The notes under the pieces: generated by a model
What the model was told of the DNA's origin: nothing
The model's input: only the letters and a program-made list of their open reading frames with translations
Database searches by the model: none
Origin: Nicotiana tabacum
Lineage: Eukaryota; Streptophyta; Magnoliopsida; Solanales; Solanaceae
Length of the DNA: 64,000 nucleotides
NCBI RefSeq assembly: GCF_000715075.1
Contig: NC_134080.1
Coordinates: 40,652,758 to 40,716,757 of the forward strand
Direction: 5' to 3'
Part shown: positions 12,431 to 23,544 of the stretch, in pieces
Layout: each line of letters begins with the position of its first letter
Position numbering within the stretch: the stretch's first letter is position 1
Made by a program: the position numbers and the translations under genes

Positions 12431-13319
12431 TTTATCCGCGATTTTGAGCCATTTTTCCTCCATGGCTGAGTACTTTGAGAGCTTTTTGAAGGTGATTAAA
12501 GAGGGATTGAAGGAGAATTGATTGGAGGTAAGACTTTCGAACCTAAAACTCGATTGTATTGTGAAATCTGCCTAGAAATTCATGGAAAACTAAGCCTAAA
12601 ATTGAAGAACTAGGGCTTGAGAAATTGGACTTTTGAATTGGGATATGAAAGACCATTTGAGGTCAGAATTAAGAACTTTTGGTATGTATGAACTCGTGGG
12701 GTGATAAGGAATATAATGATGTGAAAATTTCTGAGTTTCGAGAAGTGGGCTCAGGGCTCGGGTTTTACTAATTTCGGGATTTTCGATATTTTCCGATTGT
12801 TTTAGCTTGGGCTTTGCTCCCTTAGCATATTGTGATGTATTCGTTCTGATTGTGGATAGATTCGACGCGCATGGAGGCCGATTTGAGGGGAAAAGGCATC
12901 GCGAGCTAGGGATTTCGCCGGTTCGAGGTGAGTAATGATTGTAAATGATGTCCTGAGGGTTTGAAACCCCGGATTGCACATCGTAGTGCTGTATTGAGGT
13001 GAGACATGCGCTAGATAATGAGCGTGAGGTTTTTTACTATTGGGGATTGTGACTTGGTCCGTCCCGATTGATGATTTTACCGCATATTTGACTGAAACTT
13101 ACTTATTAGCATCATGATTTGGACTGATTGCCATACTTGGGCTTCGTACCAACTATTTGAACCCTCCGGGGATTTTTACCACTATTTCCTCACTGCTTTG
13201 ACTTATTACTTGAATGTAGTCCTGTTGATATTTACTGTTTTACAAACTCAGCCATTGTGACTCATATTTGAAACTTAAATGATATTTCTAAATGATGTTT
13301 TGGGCTTAGAACTACTGTT

Positions 13320-13760
13320 TTACTAATGCCCGAGGGGCTTGTGATGATTTTCGGACTGAGTGAGGCCGAGGGCCATATGTGAGGATATGCTGAGTGATAT
13401 GAGGCCGAGGACCTGAGATACTTTTTTATACGCCACGAGGTGGCTTGATTGATATGAGGTCGAGGGCCTAGATTTGATGCCACGAGATGGCTTGATATTG
13501 CTCTTGGGCCATAAGGGGCCCCTCCAGAGTCTGCACCCCCATAGTGAGCGCGGGTACCCATCACGATCTGAGAGTGAGCCCGAGGGGCTGATATTGTTCT
13601 GAGAGTGAGCCCGAGGGGCTGATATTATTCTGAGAGTGAGCCCGAGGGGCTGGTACTGTTCTGAGAGATTGCCCAAGGGGCAAACCTTTATGTGTTCATA
13701 TTTCATATCTACTTGTCATTTTACCTGTTATACTATGGTATTTGTGCCCGAGGGGCGGAT
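13320..13760 (+). repeat. CCCGAGGGGC repeat cluster in LTR of E
   Basis: GCCCGAGGGGC or GGCCGAGGGCC recurs about ten times. At 13568-13690 it forms a regular 31-bp tandem repeat of the type CTGAGAGTGAGCCCGAGGGG, about three and a half copies. The same motif recurs in F and, inverted, in C. Confidence 0.85.
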
Positions 13761-14394
13761 TTTCTGTGCTTATTGGCACTAACTGTTTTTCATTCATTTG
13801 CGTAACTGTTGAAAAAGTCATTTTCAGAAAAGGTTTAAACTGAGCTAAGATGTTTCTAAAGATTTCATAGCTTCATTGCTTTTTCTCAAAAGGTTTTACG
13901 CTGCTTCTATACAACATGTTGATTTGCTTTACGTGATTTCTTACTGCTAAGTTATTATTTACCTTTATTACTTACTGAGTTGGAGTACTCACTTTACTCC
14001 CTGCACCTTATGTGCAGATACAGGTATTTATACACCCAGTAGCGGGTTTTGGCTAATCGGAGGTAGGATTATCGGAGTTTAGCGAGGTGGCTGTAGTGTT
14101 CGCAGCACCGCTTTTCTCCCTATTTGTTTATCAGTCCTATTTTATATATTTCAAACCTTGTAGTTGTATTTAAACTCTAATAGATGCTCGTGACTTGTGA
14201 CACCCCGGTTAGGGCTGTGTCGGGATGGTTTCTACTATTGTTATCGTTATTTCCGCAAATTATGGTTGTTATATCATGTTTTAGAACTATTTACGGTATT
14301 TAACTATTTAAAAGAGGTGTTCTGTTTTGGTCTGGCTGGCTTTGTCTTCACGAGAGGCGCCATCACGACCGGGTTTAGGGTTAGGGTCGTGACA

Positions 14395-14513
14395 CTTACA
14401 CTTCAATCATTTCTAGAAAGGTCTGATTTTCACGTCAGCATACGATATTAGTCTCGACTAGCTATAGCAACTCGTGCCTACGCACCCATCAAATACGGGG
14501 TGTTACATTCTCC
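14395..14513 (-). repeat. Stub of a different LTR type (starts TGTAACACCCCG)
   Basis: Minus-strand reading gives a polypurine tract (AAGTGGGGGAGAA) followed at 14513 by TGTAACACCCCGTATTTG. That looks like the start of a 3' LTR. It runs only 119 bases before the LTR of E. It does not match the U3 start of C (TGTGATGACTC) or of any other LTR here. It is either a remnant of another nested element or a sign that C is a hybrid. Confidence 0.6.
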
Positions 14514-15579
14514 CCCACTTAGGGTCATTCATCCTCAAATGAGAAGTAGAGCATGTCCTTAAACACATAATATAACTTATCTCTTTCTTTGCACATCTCA
14601 ATATTCCAAATTTTTCTAACTCCCAAATTTTCAAAAATTTCGGCAGAGTCTCCCCTGTAATTGGACCTATCCACCTGTCAGAGTAACACCAAAACAACAA
14701 CTACCAAAATGTCCACAACTCAACAAAGCACCACAAAGTATATATTAATGACACTAATCTCCGTATTACAAGCACGACATTATCACAATGATATGTTGAC
14801 ATGGAACACATCATATGTATGACCATAACCATATTTCTGGTCTTAATAGTTGTTCAGAAAAGATTACAACATCACTAATTAACCTCATGTTATCAAAAAT
14901 TCCGTTTCAAACCTCCAGTTAATAACAACAAGGTATGCAAATCTCATAATTACTTACCCGAATTAACGAGTAACAATTTACATCCTTCGGGCACTCACCT
15001 CGTAGTCTAAAACTCAATAATTATAATACAAATCTGGCAAATTATGCACAAATATATTCATACAAGAATTTTTTTCAAATAAGTCTAATAGGCATGCCAC
15101 CCTATAAGTACTATAATAGAAATTTTAATTTCACAAAGGGAGCGGTTAAACACATAATTGTTTTTTCACCACAAGGACCTCGTCCTTATATAACATCTTC
15201 CGCAGCTTGTATCCCGGTTTAAATATTTCACATTATATAAAATAAGAGGATCTCATCTTCAACTTTGTACCATAAGTAATATGCACATCGTGCCAAATTG
15301 GAACATTCCATTTTCTTCTTTTGAATAATTTTTCATTTAACAAAATCACAACATATAATGATAGACATAGCTATCTCCATCGAATCTCCCAACAGGAGTA
15401 TTCACATAAGCAGATTTCAGAATTACGAAGTTCACTCATAAGTGGAGCACAATAGGAGGACTTGCCTTGATACTCAGAACCGAATCATGTTAAGAAATTT
15501 GTTACTTTATAATAATTCGAGACCGTACTTGTAACGACACCATCTGTTGTTGCGACCTCAGCCATACCATAGAAAATAT
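14514..15579 (-). other. 3' internal region in element C, no recognisable gene
   Basis: AT-rich sequence between the purine tract and the gag remnants. The part nearest the tract (14530-14690, minus reading) aligns with a segment inside the LTR of A (36200-36365): both contain CTGACAGGTGGATAGG, TGGGAGTTAG and TCTACTTCTCATT. No RT, RNase H or integrase similarity was found. Confidence 0.6.
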
Positions 15580-17230
15580 ATCAACAGGTTGGGTCTCCAC
15601 CTCTAGGAGTCTCACCTCCACCTCTAACATCTTGGCCCCTACCTCTGGCTAGTCATGTAAGTGGAGTAGTAATTTCAATGGGGCACGTAGTGTGAGTGCT
15701 TTTATAAAATATGTTTCTCCCAAGTCTAGGACAATTTCCCCATGATGTGCCTAGTACTATCACATTCATAACAATCCCTTTAAGGGTTCAGCTGCTCATA
15801 CTGAGTTTATGCTAGATAACTGGAATAACCGTTATATGAACCTCGTGTCGGTAGTGCATTAAAAGAACTTACTGGAGCACCCTGAGTAATCAGATATATT
15901 GACTGGGTTGGCCGGCTACCCAAGCCTGTGTCATAATGATTTGTAGTTGTAGCGTAAATCCGCTGAATCCTCTAAAACCTCGAGACCTATTTGTCTCCTT
16001 AGCTTCCTTTTTTTCCTCATCCATAACATATTCTAACATTTTGGCAATTTCTACCACTAGCCGAGATGAGGCATCAACCTGTAGCTTCCCGAGTTGTACA
16101 AAATTTTAATATCATAATTGAGTCATTTAATGAGTCTGTGGACTCGCTCTCTAGTTGTAGGAACCAAAGTAGGAGTATGACAGCTAACTTATTGAACCTG
16201 ATGACATATTCTGACACTGTCATAGTGACCTGACACAATCGTTCAGACCACATATACCACATATTACAGAGAATCCGGGAGACAAACTCCTTCAAAAACA
16301 TTTCCGAGAACTAAGCCATGTAGGTGGTGTTGCATTGGCTAGTCTGTCCTCTTCATAGGCTTGCTACAAACACCGGCGACTAATTTCTTCTTTTGCTATG
16401 TTGACTCAACACTATTGAGCTAACCTATTTATTCATATACTCTTCGATTCTTCTTTGGGGTAACTCTTTCCCCTAATTATGCACAATGATTACAAAATTA
16501 TAGCTCCATCAAGATAAATCTTGGCACGAACTACATAGTCCAGAAGATCGTCAACCACTGTACTTCCTCTGAAGCACCCCAAAATCTGCAACCTTGACTT
16601 CCACACTGAGCAAACCTTCTATAATTGTAAAGTTGTTTTTTTTGTTCTAACTCCTTTGAAACTGCAGTATTGGATTATTAAGGAGATAGACATACCACAA
16701 GTCCTAACCTTATCCCTTGCATGTCTCAGGCCTTAAATATGTGTAAATTATTGGGGAGCCTTTTAGTACCATATATATATACATTTCAGGTCAAGACTGA
16801 TATAACATGTGATCATTCGATCCATTCATTGATAGTAGACATCCCTATTTGGCGCGAAGTCATAGGTCGCAACGTTCAATAATCCACAATATTAACCTTT
16901 GTAACTCATATAAATCAACCAGACGCCAAGATCTGTTGTACCCCTACATGATTCACTAGGTGATCTTCTCAATGCGTCTGCATCTTCACACAGAATCATA
17001 ACCGGTCTAGCAAATACATAATCTTTCCACCACCTCTTGGCGGAACCCATCATCTGAAACACAGTAAAATCAACCCCCATTGCTTTCAACTATTCCCATG
17101 TTCTATGATACTTCATAGCAGCGGGTCCTCAAAAGGTGTACCACTGAAATGGACTGGAATTAGCTTGTTCAACTTGTCCAATCTCAGCAAAGCCTCAAAG
17201 ACAAGGAAGGCATGTCATCGGCCTGTGCCG
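15580..17230 (-). pseudogene. Gag remnant in element C
   Basis: Minus reading shows gag-domain pieces near 17150-17200 (LRLDKLNKLIPVHFSG), 17040-17089 (FTVFQMMGSAKRWWKDY) and 16200-16230 (MTVSEYVIRFNKLA). A CCHC-like knuckle at 15732-15773 (CYECDSTRHIMGKL) has lost its last Cys. The gag belongs to a different family from that of A, B and G, which have MTVTQYETRF at the equivalent place. Stops and frameshifts are frequent. Confidence 0.72.
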
Positions 17231-18176
17231 CAATAACTGGTTGAGCTTCCCCAACTAGATGAGATTAAGCTAAATCCTTCATAAGCTCATACAACACAAC
17301 CCATCTTATTCCTCAAGCCATTTGTAAATCTCGCATTCACCCTCGTAACAGTCAATCTAACTCTCATAAGCGATCCAAACTCAAATTGCAACAAGTATAT
17401 TTCACTGGTAAAAGAGGACTGCCAACCAACAACATAAGGATCACACAAACTTCAGAACATCCCGCAGGAGATAATCCACTTGCTTAGCCTCAAAACGATC
17501 TCTCTATACTCTTCGATAATCATAACTATTACACAATCACTTAACCTCCCTTCGAGTCTGAACTCATAACACAACATGAAGATTTACTCCGCTCCATAAG
17601 TAAACTACACGAGAGGTCCTTCAATACACCCATAGCTCGAGGCCATATGCCAACTCAAAACAGAAGTCAAACACCCAATAATCCTTGATACATCCTCAGC
17701 AAACTCTTCCCGTCACATTCAAACAATTTGAACACATCTCGCAATCAAATCTTACTCACCCCTTAGTCATCCAGCCACAAATCCCACCAGTAAGGACATA
17801 AACGGACATATAAGTCCCAAATGCACGTGCTCACACAATCAAAATTTCAGTACTCAAGCCACAGACAAAATCTGGCCTCAAGTCCTCCAGACTGGCCCAA
17901 CATCACACACAGAAATCACATCTCACACCTTATCTAGGGAATCACAAGCTGTCAATGCACAGGAGATACCAAGCGCTCATATGCACAAACAAATGCGTGG
18001 AAGGAATTCAAGAAACTATGCTTCAAGTTTAATCAATATCGCACGATAAGAATTCAAGAATGTGGAATTTCCTAAAGGGTTTTGTAGCCTCTCGAAGATA
18101 AGTACAGACGTCTCTGTACCGATCCGCAAGACTCTGCTGAACCTGCCCATGACTCGTGAGACCTATGTAACCTACT
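17231..18176 (-). other. Leader / 5' internal region of element C
   Basis: Non-coding sequence between primer site and gag. It aligns with the start of the internal region of F (57341 to about 58300): shared blocks include GGTTACATAGGTCTCA, GAGACGTCTGTA and GTTGGGCCAGTCTGGAGGAC. No ORF is supported. Confidence 0.65.
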
Positions 18177-18188
18177 GCTCTGATACCA
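18177..18188 (-). other. Primer binding site of element C
   Basis: The minus strand reads TGGTATCAGAGC, complementary to the initiator tRNA-Met 3' end, three bases inside the LTR end at 18192. Confidence 0.92.
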
Positions 18189-19280
18189 ACTTGTCACGAC
18201 CCAAAATCTCACCTATCGTGATGGCACCTATCGTGGTACTAGGCAAGCCTCAACTCAACATCTCAACGCAGTAGAACTTTTTAAATAAAGGCAGAAGCAG
18301 TTAATATTAAATAAAAACTTTTAGAACAAAATATCACTCCAAAAGTACTAAACAATCCATCCCCAAAACCCGGTGTCACTAAGTGCATGAGCATCTAAAT
18401 GATAACAACATCCGATTGATAAAACACTGTCTGAAATATAGAACAGTACAACATGAAAGGAAAGGAGAGTCAAGGTCAATGAACGCTATGCAGCTACCTC
18501 AATAGTCTCATAAGTCTGACTTCTCAATCAACAACCACCGTGACCAGAAGTGCCTGGGTCTGTACACGAGGTACATGGGGCAATGTGAGTACACCAACTC
18601 AGTAAGTAACAGAAATAAATAAGGAATTGAGAAGTAGTGACGATCTATGAAAATACAGTTATCTCAATAACTTTCAATAAGAATAGCCATACTTTCAATT
18701 TAACAGTTTAAGTCTCATCAATGCGTATTCAAATAAACCAGAAATCAAATACTACATATACGCCAATGATAAATAGCAACTAAGTGCAGCAATTAACTTA
18801 AAATAAATACAGCCTCTCAAGGCAATAGTCACTCAGCTCATCTCATAACTTAAAAATCTCAGTGGAGATAACAAAACCAAATTAGTAATTTAATTCCAAG
18901 CATCTCGTAAAAACTCCAGTTTCAATGAAAGTTGTTCAAAATATTTGTTTAACATTTTTAATAGAGGCTCAATATAAAGATGAGTGAAGACAGTAATTTC
19001 ACAAACAAGCCCCTCGGGCAAAGCATCACTCGTATGTATGTATGTATATATAGCCCCTCGGGCAAGCCTCCCAGTCCCTCATGGCTCAACTCTTATCAAT
19101 CATCACTCACACTCAGCAGGTACCTTATAATAACTGCTATGGCGTGCAGCCCGATCCATATATATAGTCAACTGTGCTTACTGGGGGTGTGCAGACTCCG
19201 GAGGGGCTCCTTTAGCCCAAGCGCTATAAACTGCACGGACAACTCACGTGCTATAATAATATCTGGATCCGCACGGACAA

Positions 19281-19484
19281 CTCACATGTGCGAAAAATGC
19301 AAAAACTGCCCAGAAAATTTCAGCAGCCTTTTTATATCTGTTAACCTTCCGAAATCCACCCGAGGCCCTCGGGACCTCGACAAAAATGCATCAACCAGTC
19401 CTAAAACATCATACGAACTTAGTCGAAACCTCAAATTACATCAAATAACGCTAAAACCGCGAATCACACCCCAATTCAAGCACA
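19281..19484. other. Segment in 5' LTR of C copied from elsewhere in the same LTR
   Basis: Where the 3' LTR has its own sequence (about 8640-8810), this copy carries about 200 bases that match 20398-20600 of the same LTR (GAAAATTTCAGCA, CGAGGCCCTCGGGACCTC, ACACCCCAATTCAAG). The normal alignment resumes at ACAAAACAACAATTAGCAGC. Confidence 0.75.
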
Positions 19485-20280
19485 AAACAACAATTAGCAG
19501 CTAATTCAGCAAGTACACGACCTCACAGGTCACAACAGTGATCACATAAGGCCTAAACATGATTTCTAACATGAAGTACAGTCAATTTCTATGAAAACAG
19601 AGGGAACATGTATTAAACAGTAGGCCAATTAATTCCACAATCTCGCGGGACGGACCAAGTCACAATCCCTATGGTGCACTCCCACACGCCCGTCACCTAG
19701 TATGTGCGTCGCCTTCAAAATAGTCATACGACACAATGTTCGGGGTTTCATACCCTCAGGACCAGATTTATAACCATTACTTACCTCAATTCGCGCAAAA
19801 TCCTACTCCGCTATGCCTTTTCCTCTCAAATCGACCTTCAAATGCCTCGAATCTAGCCACAATAATTCGATTCAGCCAATAAAAATTATAGGAATTAATT
19901 CCACATGGAATTCTACATTTTGCATTAAAAATCCGAAATTGCACTAAAAATTCGCCCGTGGGGCCCACATCTCGGAACCCGACAAAAATTACGGAATATG
20001 AACCCCCATCCAACCGCGAGACTAACCATACAAAAATTACTAAATTTCAATAACATTTCGACCCTCAAATCCTCAAATCTATCCGAGAGGGTTTTCAAAC
20101 TCTTCCAACTAAATTCACAGATTTAATGCCAAAACTAGTAATAGATTTGGGTAATCTAACCAAAATTAAGTTAAGAATACTTACTCCATTGTTTTCTCTA
20201 AAAATCTCCCGAAAATCGATTCTCCCCGAGCTCCAATTTGGTAAAAATGGAAAATTCAGAAGTTACATTCTGTCCAGAAA

Positions 20281-20420
20281 TTTTTCGGGTTTACTGTTCA
20301 GGTACTATTTACGGGTACTGTTCACGGGTACTGTTTACAGGTACTTTTTATAGATATTGTGTACGAATATTGTTCACACATGTGCGATCACTGTTCACAC
20401 GTGCAAAAAATGCAGAAGCT
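20281..20420 (-). promoter_or_regulatory. GAACAGTA word array with TATA-like box in LTR of C
   Basis: Minus reading shows repeated GTGAACAGTACCC-like words on both sides of TATAAAAA (20345-20352). The same array is seen in the 3' LTR (about 9645-9725). This is the likely promoter region of C, inferred from position and the TATA box. Confidence 0.5.
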
Positions 20421-21287
20421 ACCCAGAAAATTTCAGCAACTAAATTGAAGTCCGAATTGATCCGTTAACCTTCTGAAATTCACCCGAGGCCCTCGGGACC
20501 TCAACAAAATATACCAACAAGTCCTAAAACATTATACTAATTTAGTCAAAACCTCAAATCACATCAAATAATGCTAAAATCGCGAATCACACCCCAATTC
20601 AAGTCTAATGAAACTAAGACTATCCAACTTCTATATTCGATGCAAAAACCTATCAAATCATGTCCGATTGACTTTTTGCACACAAGTCATAAATGACATA
20701 ACGAAGCTATGAAAATTTTCAGAACTGGATTCCAACCCCGATATCAAAAAGTCAACCCTCGGTCAAACTTTCCAAAAATCTTCTATTTTCCAACTTTCGC
20801 CAAAATGCGCTGAATTGTCCTACTAACTTCCAAATCCAAATCCGAACATGCTCCTAAGTCCAAATCACCATACGAAACTAGTGGAATCATCAAAATTCCA
20901 TTCCGGGGTCTTTTTCTCAAAAGTCAAATCTCCGATCAAACTTAAGAAATCTTTAGCCTTAGATTTCTAGATTTCGTTAAATGGCGATAATTTGATCTAG
21001 GGACTTCCAAATTCAATTTAGGGCATATGACCAAGTCCCAAATCATGATAAGGATCTATCAGAATGGTTAAAACTTTTATCCGCGTTTGCTTGCTCAAAA
21101 TATTGACCGAAGTCAACTCAGTTGAGTTTTTAAAGCTCTAGTTCACAATTTAATCTTTCACATAAAAACCTTCCGAAAAATTATACTAACTGCGCACGCA
21201 AGTCGAGAAATTATTGATACCATTTTTCAAGGTCTTAAAATACCGAGATGATTATTTAATTTAAAGATAACATTTTGAGTCATCACA

Positions 21288-21292
21288 GAAAT
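21288..21292. other. Right target-site duplication of element C (GAAAT)
   Basis: Matches 7481-7485 and directly follows the LTR end CATCACA. Confidence 0.85.
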
Positions 21293-22065
21293 ATTATAGG
21301 CAACTATATTAAAGTCACTTGTATGTGACGTAATCAAAATAGTTATTACGTCATAATATAAAGCTATGTGTATCACAAATAAAAAATAATAATTTACTAA
21401 ATTTAATTTATTATATCAGGAATGTACACTTCCAGTACAAAATAGAGGACATGTCCATTAGAATATACAGGAGAAATTCGAGGTACACTTTAGTGAATGA
21501 CGCGTCGTTTGAAAAGCAATATAGACACTAGTATACTAGATTACTATGAAATCCAAATTAGTATCCATAAAATATAGAATCCTATGAATCGACAGAAAAT
21601 GTAGTTATTACTTTGACACAACTCCCAACGTATAGTATAATTTGTGGTTAAAAATGCATAAAAGACTGCACCCAATGGTTACTTGTATGTGATGTCATCA
21701 TAATAGATATTATATCTGGATTGTACATTTCCAGTATAATATACAGGAGACTAGTGAATGGTGCGTCGTTTGAAATGATATATCTCCAATAGCATATACA
21801 GGAGAAATTCAAGGTACACTTTAGTGAATGGCGCGTTGTTTGAAAAAGCAATATAGACTCCAGTATACTGGATTAGTATAAAGCTGTAAAATTATGAAAT
21901 CCAAATTACTATACATAAAATAAAGACTCCTATGAAATGAGTGAAAGGTAATTATTACTGTGACACAATTCCCAACGGATAATGTGAGAATCAAATTAAA
22001 AACTACATCTAAGTAAAAAAATCTGGATTTACACATCCAGTACAAAATACGGAAGATTATGGTTT
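21288..22065. repeat. AT-rich tandem repeat, about 350-370 bp unit
   Basis: Landmarks recur in order: CACTTGTATGTGACGTAATC (21316) and ACTTGTATGTGATGTCATC (21681); GGTACACTTTAGTGAATG (about 21482 and 21813); ATGAAATCCAAATTA (21547 and 21894). A further copy lies at 7310-7485, left of element C. Copies are diverged. Ends of the form TCCAGTATAATATACAGGA are scattered throughout. No coding potential is visible. Confidence 0.8.
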
Positions 22066-22330
22066 CGCATTATATATCTCTAGCATAATATACAGGAAAA
22101 CATAATTAAATTATTTTATTCCACAAAATAGTTCTAGATACAAATTTTCCACTATTTTCCACTTCTCCATTATAATATACTGGCATATAACGCTTTATAA
22201 GTAGGATTTCCACAAAAATGAATAAATCGGTAACGAGAATCTGGATTGTGCAAATCCAGTATATAATTCTGGACATTATGCTTTTGCATAAAATTTAACC
22301 AGTTTAATATACTGGACATTATTTTTGATA
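22066..22330. repeat. Isolated copy of the 243-bp repeat unit, upstream of the small ORF
   Basis: It follows the same sequence of landmarks as the array at 23545-25750: TATATCTCTAGCATAATATACAGG, AATTATTTTATTCCACA, TTCTAGATACAAATTTTCC, CCATTATAATATACTGGC and ATAAGTAGGATTTCC. The small ORF at 22632 is therefore flanked by copies of the same repeat. Confidence 0.75.
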
Positions 22331-22631
22331 TAAACTATTGTTTTATTATATAAAAACTGTTGATTTTATTAATCTGAAGTTACATTTCTATTTACATTTA
22401 TGACTTGTCGTATTTTACTACCTACTTTTCTTGAAAAGTGCGAAAAGTTACATTTCTCTGAACCTAAAACATCTAACATACCTGAAAAGTTGTCTTTACA
22501 TTTATACATATTAAATTTAGTAGGTGCACACTTTGACTATATTAAACAATCAATTCACTAGAAAAATTCTCCTATCATATTTCATTAAATTCATATTCAT
22601 CAGTAGTCTTTTAGCTTTTTCAAAAAAAATC

Positions 22632-23132
22632 ATGTCTGATGCTAGCGGAAGCAGGAAGCTTACAATGGATGAACTTATGCAGAAGTGAGAGAGTTTAAAG
22701 TCTAATTGGGATAGTAAAGCACCAATGGATAATATTATGCAAAAGTGGGAGCAAATAAAGGCTGATTGGGAAAGAATAAGACCTCAGTTTTTTGCTGATG
22801 AATCATTCCAGAACAGGCTGAACGTAGAACGCAGTTCTGAAGGTTATTCAACCTCGTTCGACAAGATTGTCCAGAACTTTGATTCTTTTAAGTATCCCAA
22901 CGTGGACGACTGTGCAAAGCTCGAATATACCTTAAAGAATCTTCCTCATCTTATGGACAGAATAATGATTGAACAAAATCAGTTGCGTTATGATTTCAAC
23001 ATGTTGAAGAATGATCTCGTGAACCTTTGTGGTATTTTGCCCAGGTATCCTATAATTATCTCTGATTCGGATGATGATGATAAATATCGAGAAATTGAGG
23101 AGTATTATTCTGATGAGACAGATGATTCTTAG
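22632..23132 (+). pseudogene. Small ORF with an acidic tail and SUMO-interaction-like motif; one internal TGA
   Basis: The frame from ATG 22632 to TAG 23130-23132 is 166 codons with one in-frame TGA at 22686-22688. A shorter ATG start at 22725 gives 135 residues. The N-terminus holds two similar blocks, MDELMQK and MDNIMQKWEQIKADW; the TGA falls where the second block has Trp. The middle looks helical and charged. Near the C-terminus, PIIISDSDDDDKY (23049-23087) matches the general form of a SUMO-interaction motif: a hydrophobic core followed by Ser and acidic residues. The last 20 residues are strongly acidic. I do not recognise the family. A TATA-like stretch (CTATATTAAAC, about 22536) lies about 90 bp upstream. 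It lies within an AT-rich repeat array and converges on the Ulp1-type pseudogene. It could be a chance ORF, but its codon use and length argue against that. Confidence 0.6.
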
Positions 23133-23544
23133 TATTGCTTAATCCTTTTTTAATGTTTTTGTTCTGTATTTTTGTTTTTGTTTTCTTTAGTTTTGTGTGG
23201 ATTTTCCTTTCTTTTGGGTGCTCTTTATTTTCTACTATGTTTATGTGTGATTGTTTTTTGTAATCTTTATTTTATGTTTCTGATATTATGGAATATGATG
23301 GACATAGTATCAAAATATTTTCCAGAAAATTATGCGAAAATGACAACTCTAGCATAGAAAATACTGGATATTATACGAAAAACAAATCTGGCTTGTGACT
23401 ATCCAGTATAAAATACTGGATATTGTGCCTTCACAGTGTCTATCTCCAGCAGAATATACAGGAAGCAAAATATTTCATGTCCCTAATTCCAATAATTTAT
23501 TATGGATATAAATTGTCCTTTGTCCCTAATTATTGGATATTATT
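23133..23544. other. AT-rich spacer after the small ORF
   Basis: T-rich sequence to about 23270, then scattered TCCAGTATAAAATACTGGA-type words (23395-23465). The 61-codon ORF at 23172-23357 is hydrophobic because the DNA is T-rich; I do not support it as a gene. Confidence 0.6.

Larger units (their letters stand above)
9763..14394 (+). mobile_element. Element E: 5'-truncated retrotransposon of the F family
   Basis: It starts abruptly inside protease and runs through a non-coding 3' internal region and a polypurine tract (11451-11462) to a full 3' LTR (11463-14394). It is colinear with F from about 59897 onward. No 5' LTR, primer site, gag or left duplication is present. It was therefore joined to the LTR of C by deletion or recombination rather than by a simple insertion. 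Confidence 0.87.
11463..14394 (+). repeat. 3' LTR of element E (about 2.9 kb)
   Basis: It begins TGTAACGACCCGACC after the purine tract TTAGGGGAGGA and ends GGTCGTGACA. It aligns with both LTRs of F. Contents include a GCAGATGCGG word array (12170-12400), a TATA-like box at 12419-12428 and CCCGAGGGGC repeats (13320-13760). No gene is seen inside. Confidence 0.9.
7486..21287 (-). mobile_element. Element C: rearranged Ty3/gypsy LTR retrotransposon, minus orientation
   Basis: The outer ends are TGTCACG at 7486 and GTCATCACA at 21287, flanked on both sides by GAAAT, so the two ends come from one insertion. From high to low coordinates it contains a full 5' LTR (18192-21287), PBS, leader, broken gag (about 15580-17230), an unrecognised stretch, a stub of a different LTR type (14395-14513), the truncated plus-strand element E (9763-14394), and a 3' LTR that stops at about 9762. 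RT, RNase H and integrase are missing. The leader resembles that of F (57327 onward), which suggests related families. The order of the later events is not resolved. Confidence 0.82.
18192..21287 (-). repeat. 5' LTR of element C (about 3.1 kb)
   Basis: It runs from TGTCACGACCC (plus reading, next to the primer site) to GAGTCATCACA at 21287. It contains inverted CCCGAGGGGC words (AGCCCCTCGGGCAA, 19008-19075), an array of GAACAGTA-type words with a TATA-like box (20281-20420) and a roughly 200-bp internal replacement at 19281-19484. Small ORFs inside (for example 18980-19504) are not gene-like. Confidence 0.9.

Noticed and set aside
13262..13706. Minus-strand ORFs of 100 and 127 codons in the LTR of E (similar at 56287 and 63614)
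   Set aside because: Translations of the CCCGAGGGGC repeat (PLGxxL patterns). They are present in all LTR copies but not conserved as protein.
18980..19504. 174-codon ORF in the 5' LTR of C
   Set aside because: It runs through LTR repeats and the copied 200-bp segment and is antisense to C. The matching frame in the 3' LTR copy is broken.
23172..23357. Hydrophobic 61-codon ORF that looks like a membrane peptide
   Set aside because: The DNA is T-rich, so any frame gives Phe/Leu/Val runs. There is no repeat copy or other support.
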